From: Epiperipatus broadwayi
Lineage: Eukaryota > Onychophora > Udeonychophora > Euonychophora > Peripatidae
Length of the DNA: 64,000 nucleotides
Direction: 5' to 3'
Assembly: GCA_028023455.1 (NCBI GenBank)
Contig: JAQFVV010000142.1
Span: 3,095,740-3,159,739 of the forward strand
In this document: piece by piece, positions 11,765-23,688 of the stretch
How positions within the stretch are numbered: the stretch's first letter is position 1
How the letters are laid out: every line of letters begins with the position of its first letter
Notes under the pieces: model-generated
Database searches by the model: none
What the model saw: the letters and a program-made list of their open reading frames with translations, nothing else
Told to the model about the DNA's origin: nothing
Program-made: the position numbers and the translations under genes

Positions 11765-14130
11765 AATCATGATGGAGATATCTCCCAAGTTTACTCCAGT
11801 TTCTCCAATCATTATGGCACCTCTTTTCCACATCATTCCAACAGACTTTCTTATTTCATCTTTCTGTCTCACATTTGTGTCTTTCCAAATTTTTTACAAT
11901 CTCTTGTAATACAATTTATGATTTAACTGTCCATCTACTATCACCTCTTCTAGCCAGATCCATGTCATTCTTTTAATTCTTTCATTGATGTCAATAACCT
12001 ATGTTTATTTATCGCTCAGGTATTTAATATTTAATCTCTTCTTGTTATTTTTAATGTATTATCTTTCTATACTACATTGAATGGTCTTAAGTTTCTGCAT
12101 TGCTCTTCTGTTGTCAGGTCTCAAATTCATAAGTAAAAACTGATAAAATATATTTATTTAAACTTTCCTTTTCAAATGTAGGCATATTTTTTTAAAATTA
12201 ATTTCATACATTATGTTTCCATTTGCATTAACAATCTGAGCAAAATATTTGTAGTTTTTGACTTCTTCTAATTAATCATTCTTTATTTTCTTCTTTGAGA
12301 AAATCTACTGAACATTATCTTTAGTCTTTTTACAGCATTTATTTCTAATGCATCTTTCTTATTTTCATTTGCTAATTCTTGCAATGTTTTCTGAAGCTTT
12401 GAAACATTATTTACCAAAGTAATTAAATTTTCTGTAAAATTGAGATAATTTAAATAATCTCCATTTACTTTTATTTACTTAGCTTGCCATTTTAATCCAC
12501 ATTATTTTTGTAAAACTGCTATTAAAAGTCTTTGTGATATAGAATTATCCTGTCATAAACCCTTCTCAATGTTATGTAATCTAATTATTGCTATTATATT
12601 TTGATAAATATTTTTCAGAATGTAACAGTATCTTGGTCTATGTCTTTATAATCCATTGCTTTATATTACTGAAGAAAGGTTTTTAAAAGTACATTCATTT
12701 TCATAATCTACAAATCCAAAACATAATGCATCTCATATTCAAAGGTCATTTCTATAACTTCTCTCAATATTTAGGTGTGAACCACTGTATTAAAATCATT
12801 TCAAATCTAGTTTGCTTGTTGTTGTTTTTTTTTCTTTTTTGCTTGGTTAAAATTGAAAGTTTGCTACAGACAACTTGTAATTTTTTTGGTAAAAATTTTG
12901 AATAGAACTGGTAAAAAAAAAAGATCTATAATTTCTATTATCTTGCATATCATTTTTTAAATATTAATATTAGTACTACATTCTTCCAATCATTTGATAC
13001 ATTTTTATCATTTAGGCATTTGATATATAACTTTGCTAACAGTTATTCTATTTCATCACCTGCTTACATTAAGACATTGATTACAATTCCATTACTAACT
13101 GGAGTTTTTCCCTTCTTTATACATTTAATTGTATGTCTCAGTTCTTTATTTATAATCCTGAGAAATTCAGAACATGTAGTAATTATAAAGGGATACTTTT
13201 TTGTTCTTTATTGCTATATGGAACTCTTCAACACATTTCATCATATCATTTCTTTTTCTAGTAATACTTCCATCATTTTTTTTATTGCATAAGTAAATTC
13301 TCTAGCAATATCAATATTTTGTTGTACCCTTTTGATACTTTTTTTTGTAGCTTCCTGCTAATTCACAATTATATGTTCTTATATTGTTATTAATCATATT
13401 TTATACTATTTTACCAAATTCTAAATATTCAATCCCTTTTAGTAGATTATTTTAATATATTTTTATATCCTTTGTTTTCTTCATAAGTTGGCTTGTTTCA
13501 GTAAAATCTTTTCTAGTCAGTTGCTTCTTTTTTATACAAGCTATTTTTGTTGCAGTTCTTAATAGTGTATCAGTTATCTTTCTGCTGATTTTATTCAAAT
13601 CGGAACTATCTTAAACTATGTTAATATTTTTAAATGTGCAAGTTCTAATTTAAATTCATTGAAATGTTTCTGAAAGTTAGAAATATCAATTGTGTATACT
13701 GCTTGCTTAATAATTTTTGTTTCTCTACTTTTGCATTAATATATGTTTAATATTTCACTAATTAATGATCATTCCCTGAATTGAATTTTTTAAGAATATT
13801 ACAATCGTAAAATTAATATTTTTGTTAGTCAAAATAGAATTCATTTCTGCTGTATTTTTCATTTGGATGTTTCCATATAAATTTTCATTTAGCATATTTG
13901 TCATAGAAAAAAAAATTATAATATAAAATTCTTTTTTTTTTTGCAAATTCCACAAATCTGTGCCCTTTCTCATTTCTACCACCATAGCCAAATTTATCCA
14001 TAGCACTTTCACCTTTCAGTCATTTACCAATTCTAGCATTATAATCACCTATGACAATTTTAAAATGGTTGTTTGGTCTGATATATATATGAAAATTTTA
14101 TTTACTATTTTATGAATTAACCTATTTATT
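11765..14130 (-). pseudogene. RTE-type LINE: endonuclease and reverse transcriptase, decayed
   Basis: Read on the minus strand from 14.1 kb downwards, the first piece is an apurinic-type endonuclease: FKIVIGDYNARIGK, then KFGYGGRNEKGHRFVEFA (about 14080-13920). RT fingers follow: SNGIVINVLMQAGDEIE and SNDWKNVVLI..NYRS (about 13110-12900). RT motif A is CFGFVDYEN near 12720. The palm includes a decayed GLxQDNSISQRLL block, then IKVNGDYLNYLNFTEN where the FADD active site should be (about 12460-12400), and LQKTLQELANENKKDALEIN. The C-terminal tail lies near 11800. Several stops and frameshifts and the FTEN replacement show it is inactive. The order and the tail fit RTE-like LINEs. The endonuclease N-terminus beyond 14.1 kb is uncertain. 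The plus-strand frame at 13020-13292 and the minus-strand frame at 13758-14012 are parts or shadows of this relic. Confidence 0.85.
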
Positions 14131-15486
14131 CAGTATACTGTATCTTATGACCACACACATGTGAAAAAATAAATGATTCCCAGTACATGTATTTCATGCA
14201 GGACCAACACTCATCAGTTGCACAAGATCATAATGCACCATACATATGCATATATTAAAATAGAAATTCCTTAACTTTAGAAATTCCTTAACTTTAATGG
14301 ATAGACTTCATTCTTCTCACTCTTCAATCACATGCCATTTCAAAAGTTTTTCACAGCAAAAATGCATTCTTTTTTTAGAAACTATTAATTATTTCTACAA
14401 TGTTTATTGTTTTTTGATGTGGGTTTTGAATTATTTTGTATTAGTAGTCAAACTCTTTTTGTAACTTAATCAAAAATATCGTATGTATATACAATAATCT
14501 ATACTTTCATTTACATTGACAATTTTATAATGTTAGCCTCAGAGTCAAAAGAAAAATGAATTTATTTTTTTATCAGTTGAGAATAAATTCAGCCATTAAT
14601 TGTTGAGTCAGTACCCTTAACACCATATTAAACTATGAAGAGTGAATGTACTATATATGCAACAGATATTAATTAAAGAATAGAATTATTTCTATTGTAA
14701 AATAATTCTTAATATGAAAAAATATTTGAAGATTTTCCAAGTTGTTGATTTAGATAATCCATGATAGTTTGATGTTAAGTATGTAATAATGATTTTTAAC
14801 AATACATCCTTCAATATAAACTTAATTTATTGCTTTTACATTCATTTATTTTTCCATGGAAACTACATTTTCTTACAATTCATTATATTCAATTATCAAA
14901 AGTTCCTAGAATTATATTTTGAGTCAATCAGCATTTGACTTTTAACTTCCATACACAATAAAATTTTACCTATATTAAAACCATTATTTAAACTGAAACA
15001 AAGATCATTTTTTATAAATTATTATTCCATTCATATCTTTTATTTTTAGACTAGGGGTCATCACTCATCTACTGTCTCCTGTATCCAATTCTCTGGTGGA
15101 GCTTATGAAAAAATATTTATTTTTAACATGTCATTTCATACTATATATATATAACATTTTTGAAATTCTAGCAGTATTACTTTGAAGTTAGATAAAATTA
15201 GAAAAACCTTTAAAATTCTTTTGAATTAAAGTGTTGCATAAAATCATCACTTATATATATTTTTTCAAAACTTCTTAAGATAGATGATATTTCTAGTTTT
15301 ATTTCTGAAAGTAGATTATTTATTGCCAAAGAAAACAAAGAGTGAAAAAATGCAATAATGAAGAGTCTATTGTCAATGCTTTCAAATTATTTTTTTCCAA
15401 AGACCAAAAAAAAAAAAAAAATGCTGAAAGATTCAAATATCTTAAGCTTTCCTCAATTTTAAACTACACTCTAATGCATTATCAAT
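14131..15486. other. Intergenic, small tandem duplication
   Basis: At about 14264-14297 the 17-bp word AGAAATTCCTTAACTTT is duplicated in tandem. Poly-A and other A+T-rich runs fill the rest. No gene was recognised. Confidence 0.5.
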
Positions 15487-15669
15487 TATTATAATGTGCT
15501 GAAAATTTTGAAATTATTAAATCTGAAATCAATCTCCAATAATATACTATTTCTTAAATATTATAAATCTCTGTGCACTCGCCTGCCAGTAATAATATTT
15601 AAGAAATAGCACATTATCAGAGTTTGACTTCCAATTTAATAATTTAAAAATTTTCAGCACTTTATAATA
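15487..15669. repeat. Inverted repeat (foldback/MITE-like), 183 bp
   Basis: The left arm starts TATTATAATGTGCTGAAAAT and the right arm ends with its near-complement at 15669. The arms are about 75 nt long and pair with scattered mismatches. The loop is about 30 nt and contains CTCTGTGCACTCGCCTGCC. No clear target duplication was seen. A third, single-armed copy lies at 15882-15990. Confidence 0.7.
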
Positions 15670-15881
15670 ATAGATTTACATATATAAGTCATATTAGGCT
15701 GATTGTAGGTGGACAATGTTTTTTTCCTGTGATAGGTTAATTAGATTTGTACAATTCAGTATTTGATTATAACATCAGGTACACAATAGACTCAAGCCCT
15801 TTTTTAAGCATGGTCAGTTCCTGGTGTATATATAGAAATACACTCTAAACTTAAGTGATTTACTTAAGGTTTTTAAACTCT

Positions 15882-15990
15882 TACTGGCAGATGAGTGTGC
15901 AGAGATTTATAATATTTAGAAATAGCACATTATCAGAGTTTGACTTCTGACTTAATAATTTCTAATGCATTATATAAAATCACCTACATA
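15882..15990. repeat. Single-arm copy of the 15.5-kb inverted repeat
   Basis: ACTGGCAG, then GTGCAGAGATTTATAATATT, GAAATAGCACATTATCAGAG and TTTGACTTC repeat the loop and right arm of the element at 15487-15669. The left arm is absent. The two copies are about 250 bp apart, so a local duplication or two insertions are possible. Confidence 0.65.
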
Positions 15991-17101
15991 AACACTCTAG
16001 AAAAACATTTAATTTAGAGAAATTAAAAAAAAAACTCTATAAATTACATTTATATATTTTAACATAAACTATAAAATTACTTACAAAATTAATTTCTATT
16101 TTTCCTGTGTTAAATAAGTTTTTCATAAAATGCAACTTTATTCTTTTTTCTTTAATATATATTTAATTGGGCCAGAACAAGCTTATTGTTAAATATAAAT
16201 AATTATTAATACTTTTTCAGAATGTTATATTTTATATTACAGATGCTCTTTTTGTGCTAGATTTTTAGCAACAATTTCTTTTTTCTAATGGTAGCCAGAT
16301 AAGAGATATTTATATCCAAGACTTTTAGCGAATTGCACCATTTAGTTTTATTTCCATTTCACTTATTATTTTATATATACTCCAAAAACTTGAGTGAGTC
16401 AACCGACTATGAAAAGGTATTCAAATATATATATTCTAGCTTAATAGTACTGGGTTAACTTTTGGCAAATTCTTGCCAAAATCATAGTGCAAAATTAATT
16501 AACTAACAATGCTGGAAGCAGGATGTCTATATAGTTTATAAAATTTGCAAATTATTGCAATGAGAAATGTAAATTTAAAAGTCAGATGTACCATTTTTGG
16601 ACAAAGAGACACAAGATTTCTTCCTATTGATTGAATTTGGATCTCTTGCAATAACCCATGCCTCCTTTTATGATCATCCCCCTCTGTGCAGATAGTCTTT
16701 ATAATATAAGGGAAAACATGTGTCTTGTAGCAAGAGTGTAAAGTTAAATAATTATATTTTATAGAGAGAGAATAGATAATTTTTTTATTCTTAAATTTTG
16801 ATTCATTTTTATCTGTGTAACTCTTTAAGACTATTGAATGTTTATACTAACTCTATTTACTAGTTCACTAATAGCTAAACAAAATTAATTATTCTAAAGT
16901 CATTTTAGCTATAAACCTTTCTTTATTAACTCAGTTATTTGCTAAAGAGCAATCAGTTTGACATATTTTTTCATATAATTATATATTTATTCTTTGCATT
17001 GTACATATTCTGCCAGTATAACTATCATCATTCTCTTATATATAAATATACATTTCAGTAGTATAAAGATATATTATAGTAATAAAAGAAATGTTATATG
17101 A
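15991..17101. other. Intergenic, no gene seen
   Basis: A+T-rich sequence with a slightly less A+T-rich patch near 16590-16740. No coding or structural signal was identified. Confidence 0.5.
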
Positions 17102-17109
17102 GTCTAGAA

Positions 17110-18338
17110 CAGTGGTCTTCAACCACCGGGCCACGGCCCAGCACCGGGCCAAGCTAGACTGGCACAAAAGATAGTAATAACAAAATAATAAGATTTTAAA
17201 CTTTTAATTAATATAAACAGTTTTTATTTATTTTTTCATCGTATTTTTATCCTGTTAAAAAATAAGAAACAGAACAAAAACGAAATCTAATCAATCATAC
17301 ATAAATTAATTTGTTTTTCTATTTATCACAGATGTTTATGGAGAGATAGAATTAAATTTATTATTTTTCTAAAAAAATTCAAAATTTAAAAAAAAAGGTT
17401 TTTTATTATACAAACTCCAGTTGTCTTTTGATAGCCAATCACGGTCGCTTGTCGGCATTGTTTATGTGTTAAAACAAGATCAAAACTTTTGACTTTTTCA
17501 AGTTTCGTTTTCTTTTTTTTTTTTTTTGTTTAAAAATACGCCCACTTTTTTTTTGGCCTATAAGGCGATATTTTTTGGTTTTATTTGTATACTGCTAATA
17601 TACTAAAACTTTTATTTTTAAAACCAATTTCTGTTAACCTTTTTTTAAAAATAAAAACAAACAAAAAATAACTTTGATTTTTTTGGCTTTATTTCTATTA
17701 CGCGATAATCTATTTTACCATTTTAAAAAAAAAACTTTTCCTATTTATTACATTTTTTGATCTTTTCAACACACCAGCACAAAAAAAAAAATTACAATAA
17801 CATCAAAATGTCAGACTTTTACACGTTTCGTTTTATTTTTTCAGATTTAAAATACGGCGAATTTTTTTTGACTGTACGGTGATTAATTATGCGATTTCTA
17901 TTTTGCCCTTACTACTATCAAAAGACAACCTTTATATATATATATAACCATCTTGTATATTTAACATTAAATACAGATAATACATTTATCATAATCATTG
18001 CCATGTGATTACACTAGCTATGATATTTCCCAACATTCAGGTGAATAACATTTTATTCTTGAATGTTTTAACAATGAAATAATAAACATAGAAATGCAAG
18101 CACATTAATGAGAACGATTGTTATTGTACTGTTTTCTGTGTTCAGCATGTGAAGGTAAGCAACACCATTACAATACACAATAACTAGTGTGCTGTTTTGG
18201 TCAGTTATAACAATTATGCTTATCTAAGGCTAAGCAGGTTACATCTTTAAGGAAATTTATCTGTAAACTTCTGCCGGACCGCAAAATCTTATCCTTATTT
18301 TTGCCGGGCCACAAGTGTGAAAAGGTTGAAGACCACTG
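17110..18338. mobile_element. Non-autonomous hAT DNA transposon, 1229 bp
   Basis: The ends are CAGTGGTCTTCAACCACCGG at 17110 and the near-complement ending GAAGACCACTG at 18338. The element is flanked by a perfect 8-bp target duplication, GTCTAGAA, at 17102-17109 and 18339-18346. Eight-bp duplications and CAGTGGTC-type ends are diagnostic of the hAT superfamily. The 17-bp inner part of the ends contains the CCGGGCC word on both sides. The interior has no transposase frame, so an enzyme in trans must have moved it. The intact target duplication suggests a fairly recent insertion compared with the PLE relics. Confidence 0.92.
17419..17928. repeat. Inner inverted repeat within the hAT element
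   Basis: AGTTGTCTTTTGATAG at 17419-17434 is inverted at 17915-17930 (CTATCAAAAGACAACC). Between them, CpG-containing motifs recur, such as ACACGTTTCGTTTT and CAAGTTTCGTTTTC, and ATACGCCC and ATACGGCG. This may be a MITE nested in the hAT or a sub-terminal repeat of the hAT itself. Confidence 0.55.
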
Positions 18339-18404
18339 GTCTAGAATAATTTGTATTGCAGAGTTTTCAAGTGTTAGTAAAACTTAAAATGACATTGTTT
18401 ATTA

Positions 18405-18778
18405 AACAATTCAAAACAAAGCAAAACTCTCCATATAATAGTGCTATCTTGTGCTAGCAAGAGCAATCAATGGATGCCAGAAGGCTTGTGCATAAAATCC
18501 CTATCTAGTGCCTACTCATCCAATATCCCCAGACTAGTTTCTGGCTTGTGGCCTTCATCAGTGAGGAAACTTGGATCTTAGAGCACTGCACCTAGATCTT
18601 AGGATATTGGATGAGTAGGCACTAGATAGGGATTTTATGCACAAGCCTTCTAGCATCCATTGATTGCTCTTGTTAGCACAAGATGGCACTAATATATGGA
18701 GAGTTTTGCTTTGTTTTGAATTGTTTAATAACAATTATGTGCTAGTATGAGATAGTGATCATGTGATGTTTAGTGGTT
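18405..18778. mobile_element. Foldback element with hammerhead core and tail
   Basis: Two arms of about 125 nt (from 18399 and ending at 18731) are inverted copies: both contain GCAAAACTCTCC, GCATCCATTGATTGCTCTTG and CACTAGATAGGGATTTTATG on opposite strands. Between them lie 74 nt carrying a hammerhead-like core on the minus strand. A tail of about 45 nt with CATGTGATGTTTAGTGG follows on the right. A 15-bp direct repeat, TGACATTGTTTATTA, flanks the unit at 18390-18404 and 18779-18793 and is most simply a target duplication. I infer a short PLE-terminal (pseudo-LTR) derivative. Relatives lie near 25.6, 45.0, 48.2, 59.7 and 60.4 kb. Confidence 0.8.
18518..18576 (-). ncRNA. Hammerhead ribozyme motif (type I, minimal helix III)
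   Basis: On the minus strand the order is helix I 5' strand, CTGATGA, helix II, GAAA, CTAG, TC, helix I 3' strand. Helix I has an outer block ATCCAA/TTGGAT, an internal loop, and an inner block CCTCA/TGGGG that pairs fully, counting one G-T pair. Helix II is GGC/GCC around a CACAA loop, with an A-A mismatch next to the core. The cleavage triplet is GTC. Helix III is reduced to CTAG, which is self-complementary and could form only between two molecules. Small hammerheads of this kind acting as dimers are reported for PLEs. The A-A mismatch may weaken activity. Confidence 0.75.
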
Positions 18779-18793
18779 TGACATTGTTTATTA

Positions 18794-20149
18794 CTACTAG
18801 AATAGCAGAAAATTTAGCACACATATATTTATATACATTAAGCCATATCTATGAATTATTATTTTTAATTTCTTTTTATAGTATAAAAAAATATTCTGAT
18901 AAGAATATATTTCCATGCTTATAAAATTTCCATAGTGATTTGTTTTTAAGAATAATAAATAGCTATATTCTTTCATGCAGTGTTTTTAGGAAGCACCCAA
19001 TCTTTAAATAAGCAAAGTCTCTCCGACAGCTTTCAAAGAGACACAATGAAGAAGACCATACTCATCGGGCTCCCTGACTACTGGATAATGAAAGTTTTTA
19101 GCAGTTTTTTATCATTAATTTAAGTAGCTAGTAGTAGTTAAATATTTAATGATCAATTTTATTTAGGTAACTAGGAATGTCTACGGATCAGCGATCTAAA
19201 ATAGAATTCACAAACCTAGCCTGCGTCCATATTCCAAGTTTTGGATGTCATATACAACCAATGACTATATCTCAAATTATATTTGTATATATATGAAGAT
19301 CATAGAATTTTAAAATATCAAATAGCACATTATATAAAAATTGTATTATACAATTGATTTTGAAAAATGAAATATCTAATATTTATTTGTATTTCATGTG
19401 AATTACTAAATTTAGAAATAATTTTACAATTGATTTGTTCTTGTTTTTTTTTTTTGTTTTTTTTTAAAAAAGAGTCTAATAATGTTATAAATATTTTAAT
19501 CTTAGAAAAGAAAAAATTTTGAAAATATTTAGATTCAATTTTCACTGCTATTATCTGTTATTTAAATCAACATTTACATGCTCTAATTTTCCGATAATGA
19601 ATCTTTTAATGAATATTGGTTAGTTTATTACATAAGAAAAATGATATTTATTGCTTTTTCTGTACGATCAATCAGTATTCTTGAAAGAGGTCATTTGGTT
19701 TATTAGATTTAATACTTTTTTTTAAAATCTAATTATATATTTTAATTAAACACAATTTTGTTTTATAGACTGGATCACTTATATTCTACAGATCAATACA
19801 GTGATGATTAATTAAAACTGGTTTATTGATAAAAATTATACAAATATTAAATAATATTTAATGAAAATAGAAATAATAATTTTAATATATGGTCTATGAA
19901 AAATTATGTTATTTTATGGTCTGAAGTTAAATTCATATTAGCTTAGATAAGAAATGGTAAAAGTATATATTGTAAAAAGTATTGCAAATTATGGACTCAT
20001 GATCCATCAATATATAACCTATCTGTTATCATAAAGGTAAATTTGTAACATATTACATCTATGGTTTTTCTCTTCTACAATCATTCAAATTTCATTTTGG
20101 ATGGAAGAGAGGACTATTATTCTTTAATTGTGAATAGCAAAATACCCTT
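18794..20149. other. Intergenic, one unassigned G+C-richer patch
   Basis: About 18990-19085 is less A+T-rich and contains a small hairpin (GTCTCT/AGAGAC, about 19017-19042). It does not match any gene I recognise. The remainder is A+T-rich, and the minus-strand frame at 19330-19545 is low-complexity Lys/Asn-rich noise. Confidence 0.45.
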
Positions 20150-20965
20150 TTATTGATATATATTAGTTGCAGAAAGAAATTACCAGGATTAGTCTGCATA
20201 TTATCCTGCTTAGTCTCACTGGTCATGCATTTCTTGTTCTGTAATATTCATTATTAACTTTGACTGTTGGCATTGTCAATCCATTTTGGTATCTCAACAA
20301 TGAAATGGCATTCTTGTTACTTCTATTCACTTTCTTCCAGTAGATTTTTAATGACAAATTGATATTTTTCAAAGCTCTAACCAATATTGCTAAGTTATGT
20401 TCAGCAAAATAAGTCTGTACTCATACTTAATATGTGCACTTTTGATTGATTGCACTAGCTTGAATGTATGATAATTTAACTGTGTTTTTAGCCATTCTAC
20501 TATCGACCATGTGACTTTGTAGTAATATGTGCTACCAAAATCCATCATTAATTACAGAGTATAATTATGAATTTGATATTTGAAAACATTTTGGAGATAT
20601 TGCTGCTGAATGATGCATCTTTTAATTATTCCATTCTACTATAGGCTTTATTGTAGTGTTTCTTAGAATTTTTAAGAATTTATCTTTCTTAGCTTTTATA
20701 TTATATACCATTACTTTGTTGAAATATAACCTCTCAATTTTTTGTACTGTTTTTTATATGTATTCTGTTTTATTCTTTAGTACAAATATGCATCCTATGA
20801 CTTCTTTAAGACAGATTATTTCACTCCCACCTGTGCATATTTTAAAATTTGTAATACTTTTATTCCAGCTTCTACTTGCAAGTTTTCTGGAAACTGATCT
20901 TAAAAATAGTTCCATTTCTTTAAATATAGTTTCTTTGTCTGTGGCACTTTCATATATTTCTTAGA
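20150..20965 (-). pseudogene. PLE relic: N-terminal and early RT region
   Basis: On the minus strand, EIYESATDKETIFKEMELFL and then SWNKSITNFKI..GSEIICLK are followed by FVLKNKTEYI (20960-20740). This matches the segment before and through the PLE block normally read as xADKGNxxVVMDKxxYI. Further on, LISLDITAIF (about 20424-20395) corresponds to the RT LVSFDVxxLF motif, and VKVNNEYYRTRNA to the block just before the AMGSP motif. The same protein segment occurs on the plus strand at 23.4-24.1 kb, so these are two copies of one family. Stops and frameshifts make it inactive. The plus-strand frame at 20656-20964 is its shadow. Confidence 0.75.
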
Positions 20966-21159
20966 ACTCTGTGATATTCCAACAGTATTGTTATATTGAC
21001 TGGCGTATTGATTTAAGTTAAATTGATGATGGTTTTATTTGTGCTGGAATTTATTCATTCTTCATTTTTTGCAAAGAATTCTAGTTTTTTTTTTGGTGTA
21101 TTTATTGCTAAATCTTTTTGTTAAAGCTTTAGTGTTTGTGTCAGTGGTGAATTTAAAGT

Positions 21160-22480
21160 CCCAAGAACTATATTGCATTGGCTAAAAAGTCAGCTAGTAT
21201 TCAGGAAAATTACAGTCAAATTATCATTTGAGCTGGCACAATTAATCTGGATACACATCAAGGACAAATATAGCCTTGTATCACTATATGTAACAACTGT
21301 ATGGATCAGTGTTTTAAAAACTATCAATAAATATCATCAAAAATCAACAAAAAGGTCAGTTTATCCTTGAAGTACTAAAATGATTTGATAAGCATGTCAC
21401 AGTCAAGTTTAATAGTGAATATTATAAAATGAAAAAGGCATGGTAAATGGTGTTTCCTATTATCAGAATAATATGCAGATTAATCTAGCAAATTAGTAAA
21501 TGATCAGTATATAATTTACAAAATATATGTCTATGATGCATTTGTATGTGCACTTAAATAGACTATTATACAAATACGAAACCTATTGACAATCAAATAT
21601 GAAATATTTAAAGATCATGATCCATTAAAGTAAAAACAATTGGATTATAAAATGCTTATAAAACCAATGAAAATAAGAGGTGCAAATGATCCACAATCAA
21701 ACATCCCCAGGATTCAAAGCTTTCCTCTACATTAAACTAGCTTTTCTGAAAATATGAAGCAAATTGGTAAATAAATTGTTTATAAGTATATGGATAAGCA
21801 TTCTAGATTACCACTGAGAAGTATTGAAGATAGAAATTAAAAGATTTAATATATCTAAGACCACAAACTGATAATAAATCATGAGTCAGCTATGCCTTAT
21901 ATACCATAATCGACTGATAAAATAAATAAGATCTACCAGCAAAAATATGGGAGTTTCTGAACATCATCCAGCCTCAAAAGACTAATTAACAACATCAAGG
22001 ACAGATTACTAAAGGAAGATATCTCACAAATAATTTATTAGGTAAATACAACAATCCAGAGTGGACAGTGGTGTATTATAATGAATCCAGAACCAATATC
22101 ATCATCAAAATAATTCATTATAAATACTTATAGAAATTCACTAAAGAAAATCCCAAATATTTTTCTCTTATTCTGGGAGCACAAAAGAGAATATAGTTAT
22201 AATGTCAATCCACAAAATGATGGCCTAAAATGCCTAGAACATAAGGAATAAAAAAGGAAGGTGAAGAAGGAATGCTTTATAGCTAACTGTAAGAATATCA
22301 TAAACAGGAGAAAGAAGTATTGAAGTATCTTACAGGAGAATATGTAAATGGGTGCATTTAGATAATTATAATAAAAAAAAAAATTATATTAAGTAACAAC
22401 ACAATAAAATAAGAAGGTTATGATTATGGTACTTAGCATTGAAAATGTACTCAGATAGACAATAAAGCAGCAAGGAAAAA
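21160..22480 (+). pseudogene. PLE-family relic, RT motif A and downstream part
   Basis: MHWLKSQLVFRK..FELAQ runs into IKDKYSLVSLYVTTVWIS (about 21250-21315), a decayed LVSLDVTALxxS motif. The following 1.1 kb is alignable by eye, block by block, with 24.1-25.2 kb (for example GACTAATTAACAA-CATCAAG and AAACAGGAAAGAGAA-type blocks), so both belong to the same element. I cannot assign the downstream half to known PLE domains because frames are too broken. It lies head-to-head with the minus-strand relic at 20.15-20.97 kb. Confidence 0.6.
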
Positions 22481-23626
22481 ATATTCCACCTTGTCAAGCA
22501 TAAGACTTAACTAAAAACATCATCACCAAAGAACTTATTTCAAAGTCTCCATTTCCTTGCCCTCTGGATCTTCCTCCCTTTCAGGCTGTGGTTTTCTCTT
22601 TTAAAGGTAAAAAGGAAGTCAAAAAGAACAATATGACCAATCATAATGTCATTTCAAGTACAATGTAAAAAACTAAAATTATTCATCTATAAAAGACAAA
22701 AATCAGCTTGTTGCATCTAAGCATAACTCAGAAATCTCCTCATCCATCCCTGAAACCTCTAAAAACTTAACCCATAGCTATTTCTCTAAAGTTAATGTCA
22801 TATATGGATCCCCCTATCAATCTACCAGGGCAACCAAGCCTATCAACCTTGCTTCTTACCAAAGATTCTTCTTTGCCTGGACTACACACCCTTTCTATAG
22901 CCCCTTCCCATTTCATAGGTATTTACTTCCCCTTCACCATATTGTACTTGAATTTCACTTTGCCATGCAATCATCTCTTTGTAAACTTTTTCAACTGTTG
23001 TGTATTTTGTCTTTTTGATGAATAAAAGCTTTCATCACTGAGAAAAAAAAGTATTACATATATAATAAAGTATAAACTAAAATTACATATTGAGTATAGA
23101 TGACCAATAACAATTGACAATGGCATTTTGTATTTTCAAAAATATCACAAAGATACAGAAAAAGATCACCTTCCTGAATAAATGTCTCAAACACCAAATA
23201 TATCCAAATTGCTGACAAAACAAATCTGAACATATTTTCTATCCAATGCAATTAAATAATAATCCATGATTTAAATACTTCAACAAATATGCACATACTT
23301 TAGCGAAAAGTCTTTGCAATAAATACTATGACAAACAAAAGAATCATCAACTTAACTAAAACTATTATGCCATTCAATATAAAAACATTGCTAGAATATG
23401 ACCCCAAGTTCGTGGGTATGAAGCCATCACAGAATTTGAAACAGAATATGAAAATGTCACAGATGAAGGCACTATATTCAAAGAAATGGCACAATTGTTA
23501 ATATTAATCACAGACAAATCTGTAGGCTACAACTGGAACAAAAATATTAAAAACTTTAAAATATTTTCAAGTGAGAATGAAATAATCTGCATTAAATAAG
23601 ATAAAGGCAACATATTTGTATTAATG

Positions 23627-23635
23627 AAGAAAACA

Positions 23636-23667
<32 letters not shown>

Positions 23668-23676
23668 TGTTTTCTT
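23627..23676. repeat. Perfect 50-bp palindrome with (TA)n core
   Basis: AAGAAAACAG, thirty bases of alternating TA, and the exact complement CTGTTTTCTT. It sits inside the PLE relic and is followed 12 bp later by a second palindrome of the same length. Such sequences can extrude as cruciforms. Confidence 0.95.
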
Positions 23677-23688
23677 AAATATAAATAT

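Noticed and set aside
13020-13292. 90-codon plus-strand frame
   Set aside because: It is antisense to the RT fingers of the decayed LINE on the minus strand.
20656-20964. 102-codon plus-strand frame with membrane-like composition
   Set aside because: The opposite strand encodes the PLE N-terminal/RT region that recurs at 23.4 kb, so this frame is its shadow.
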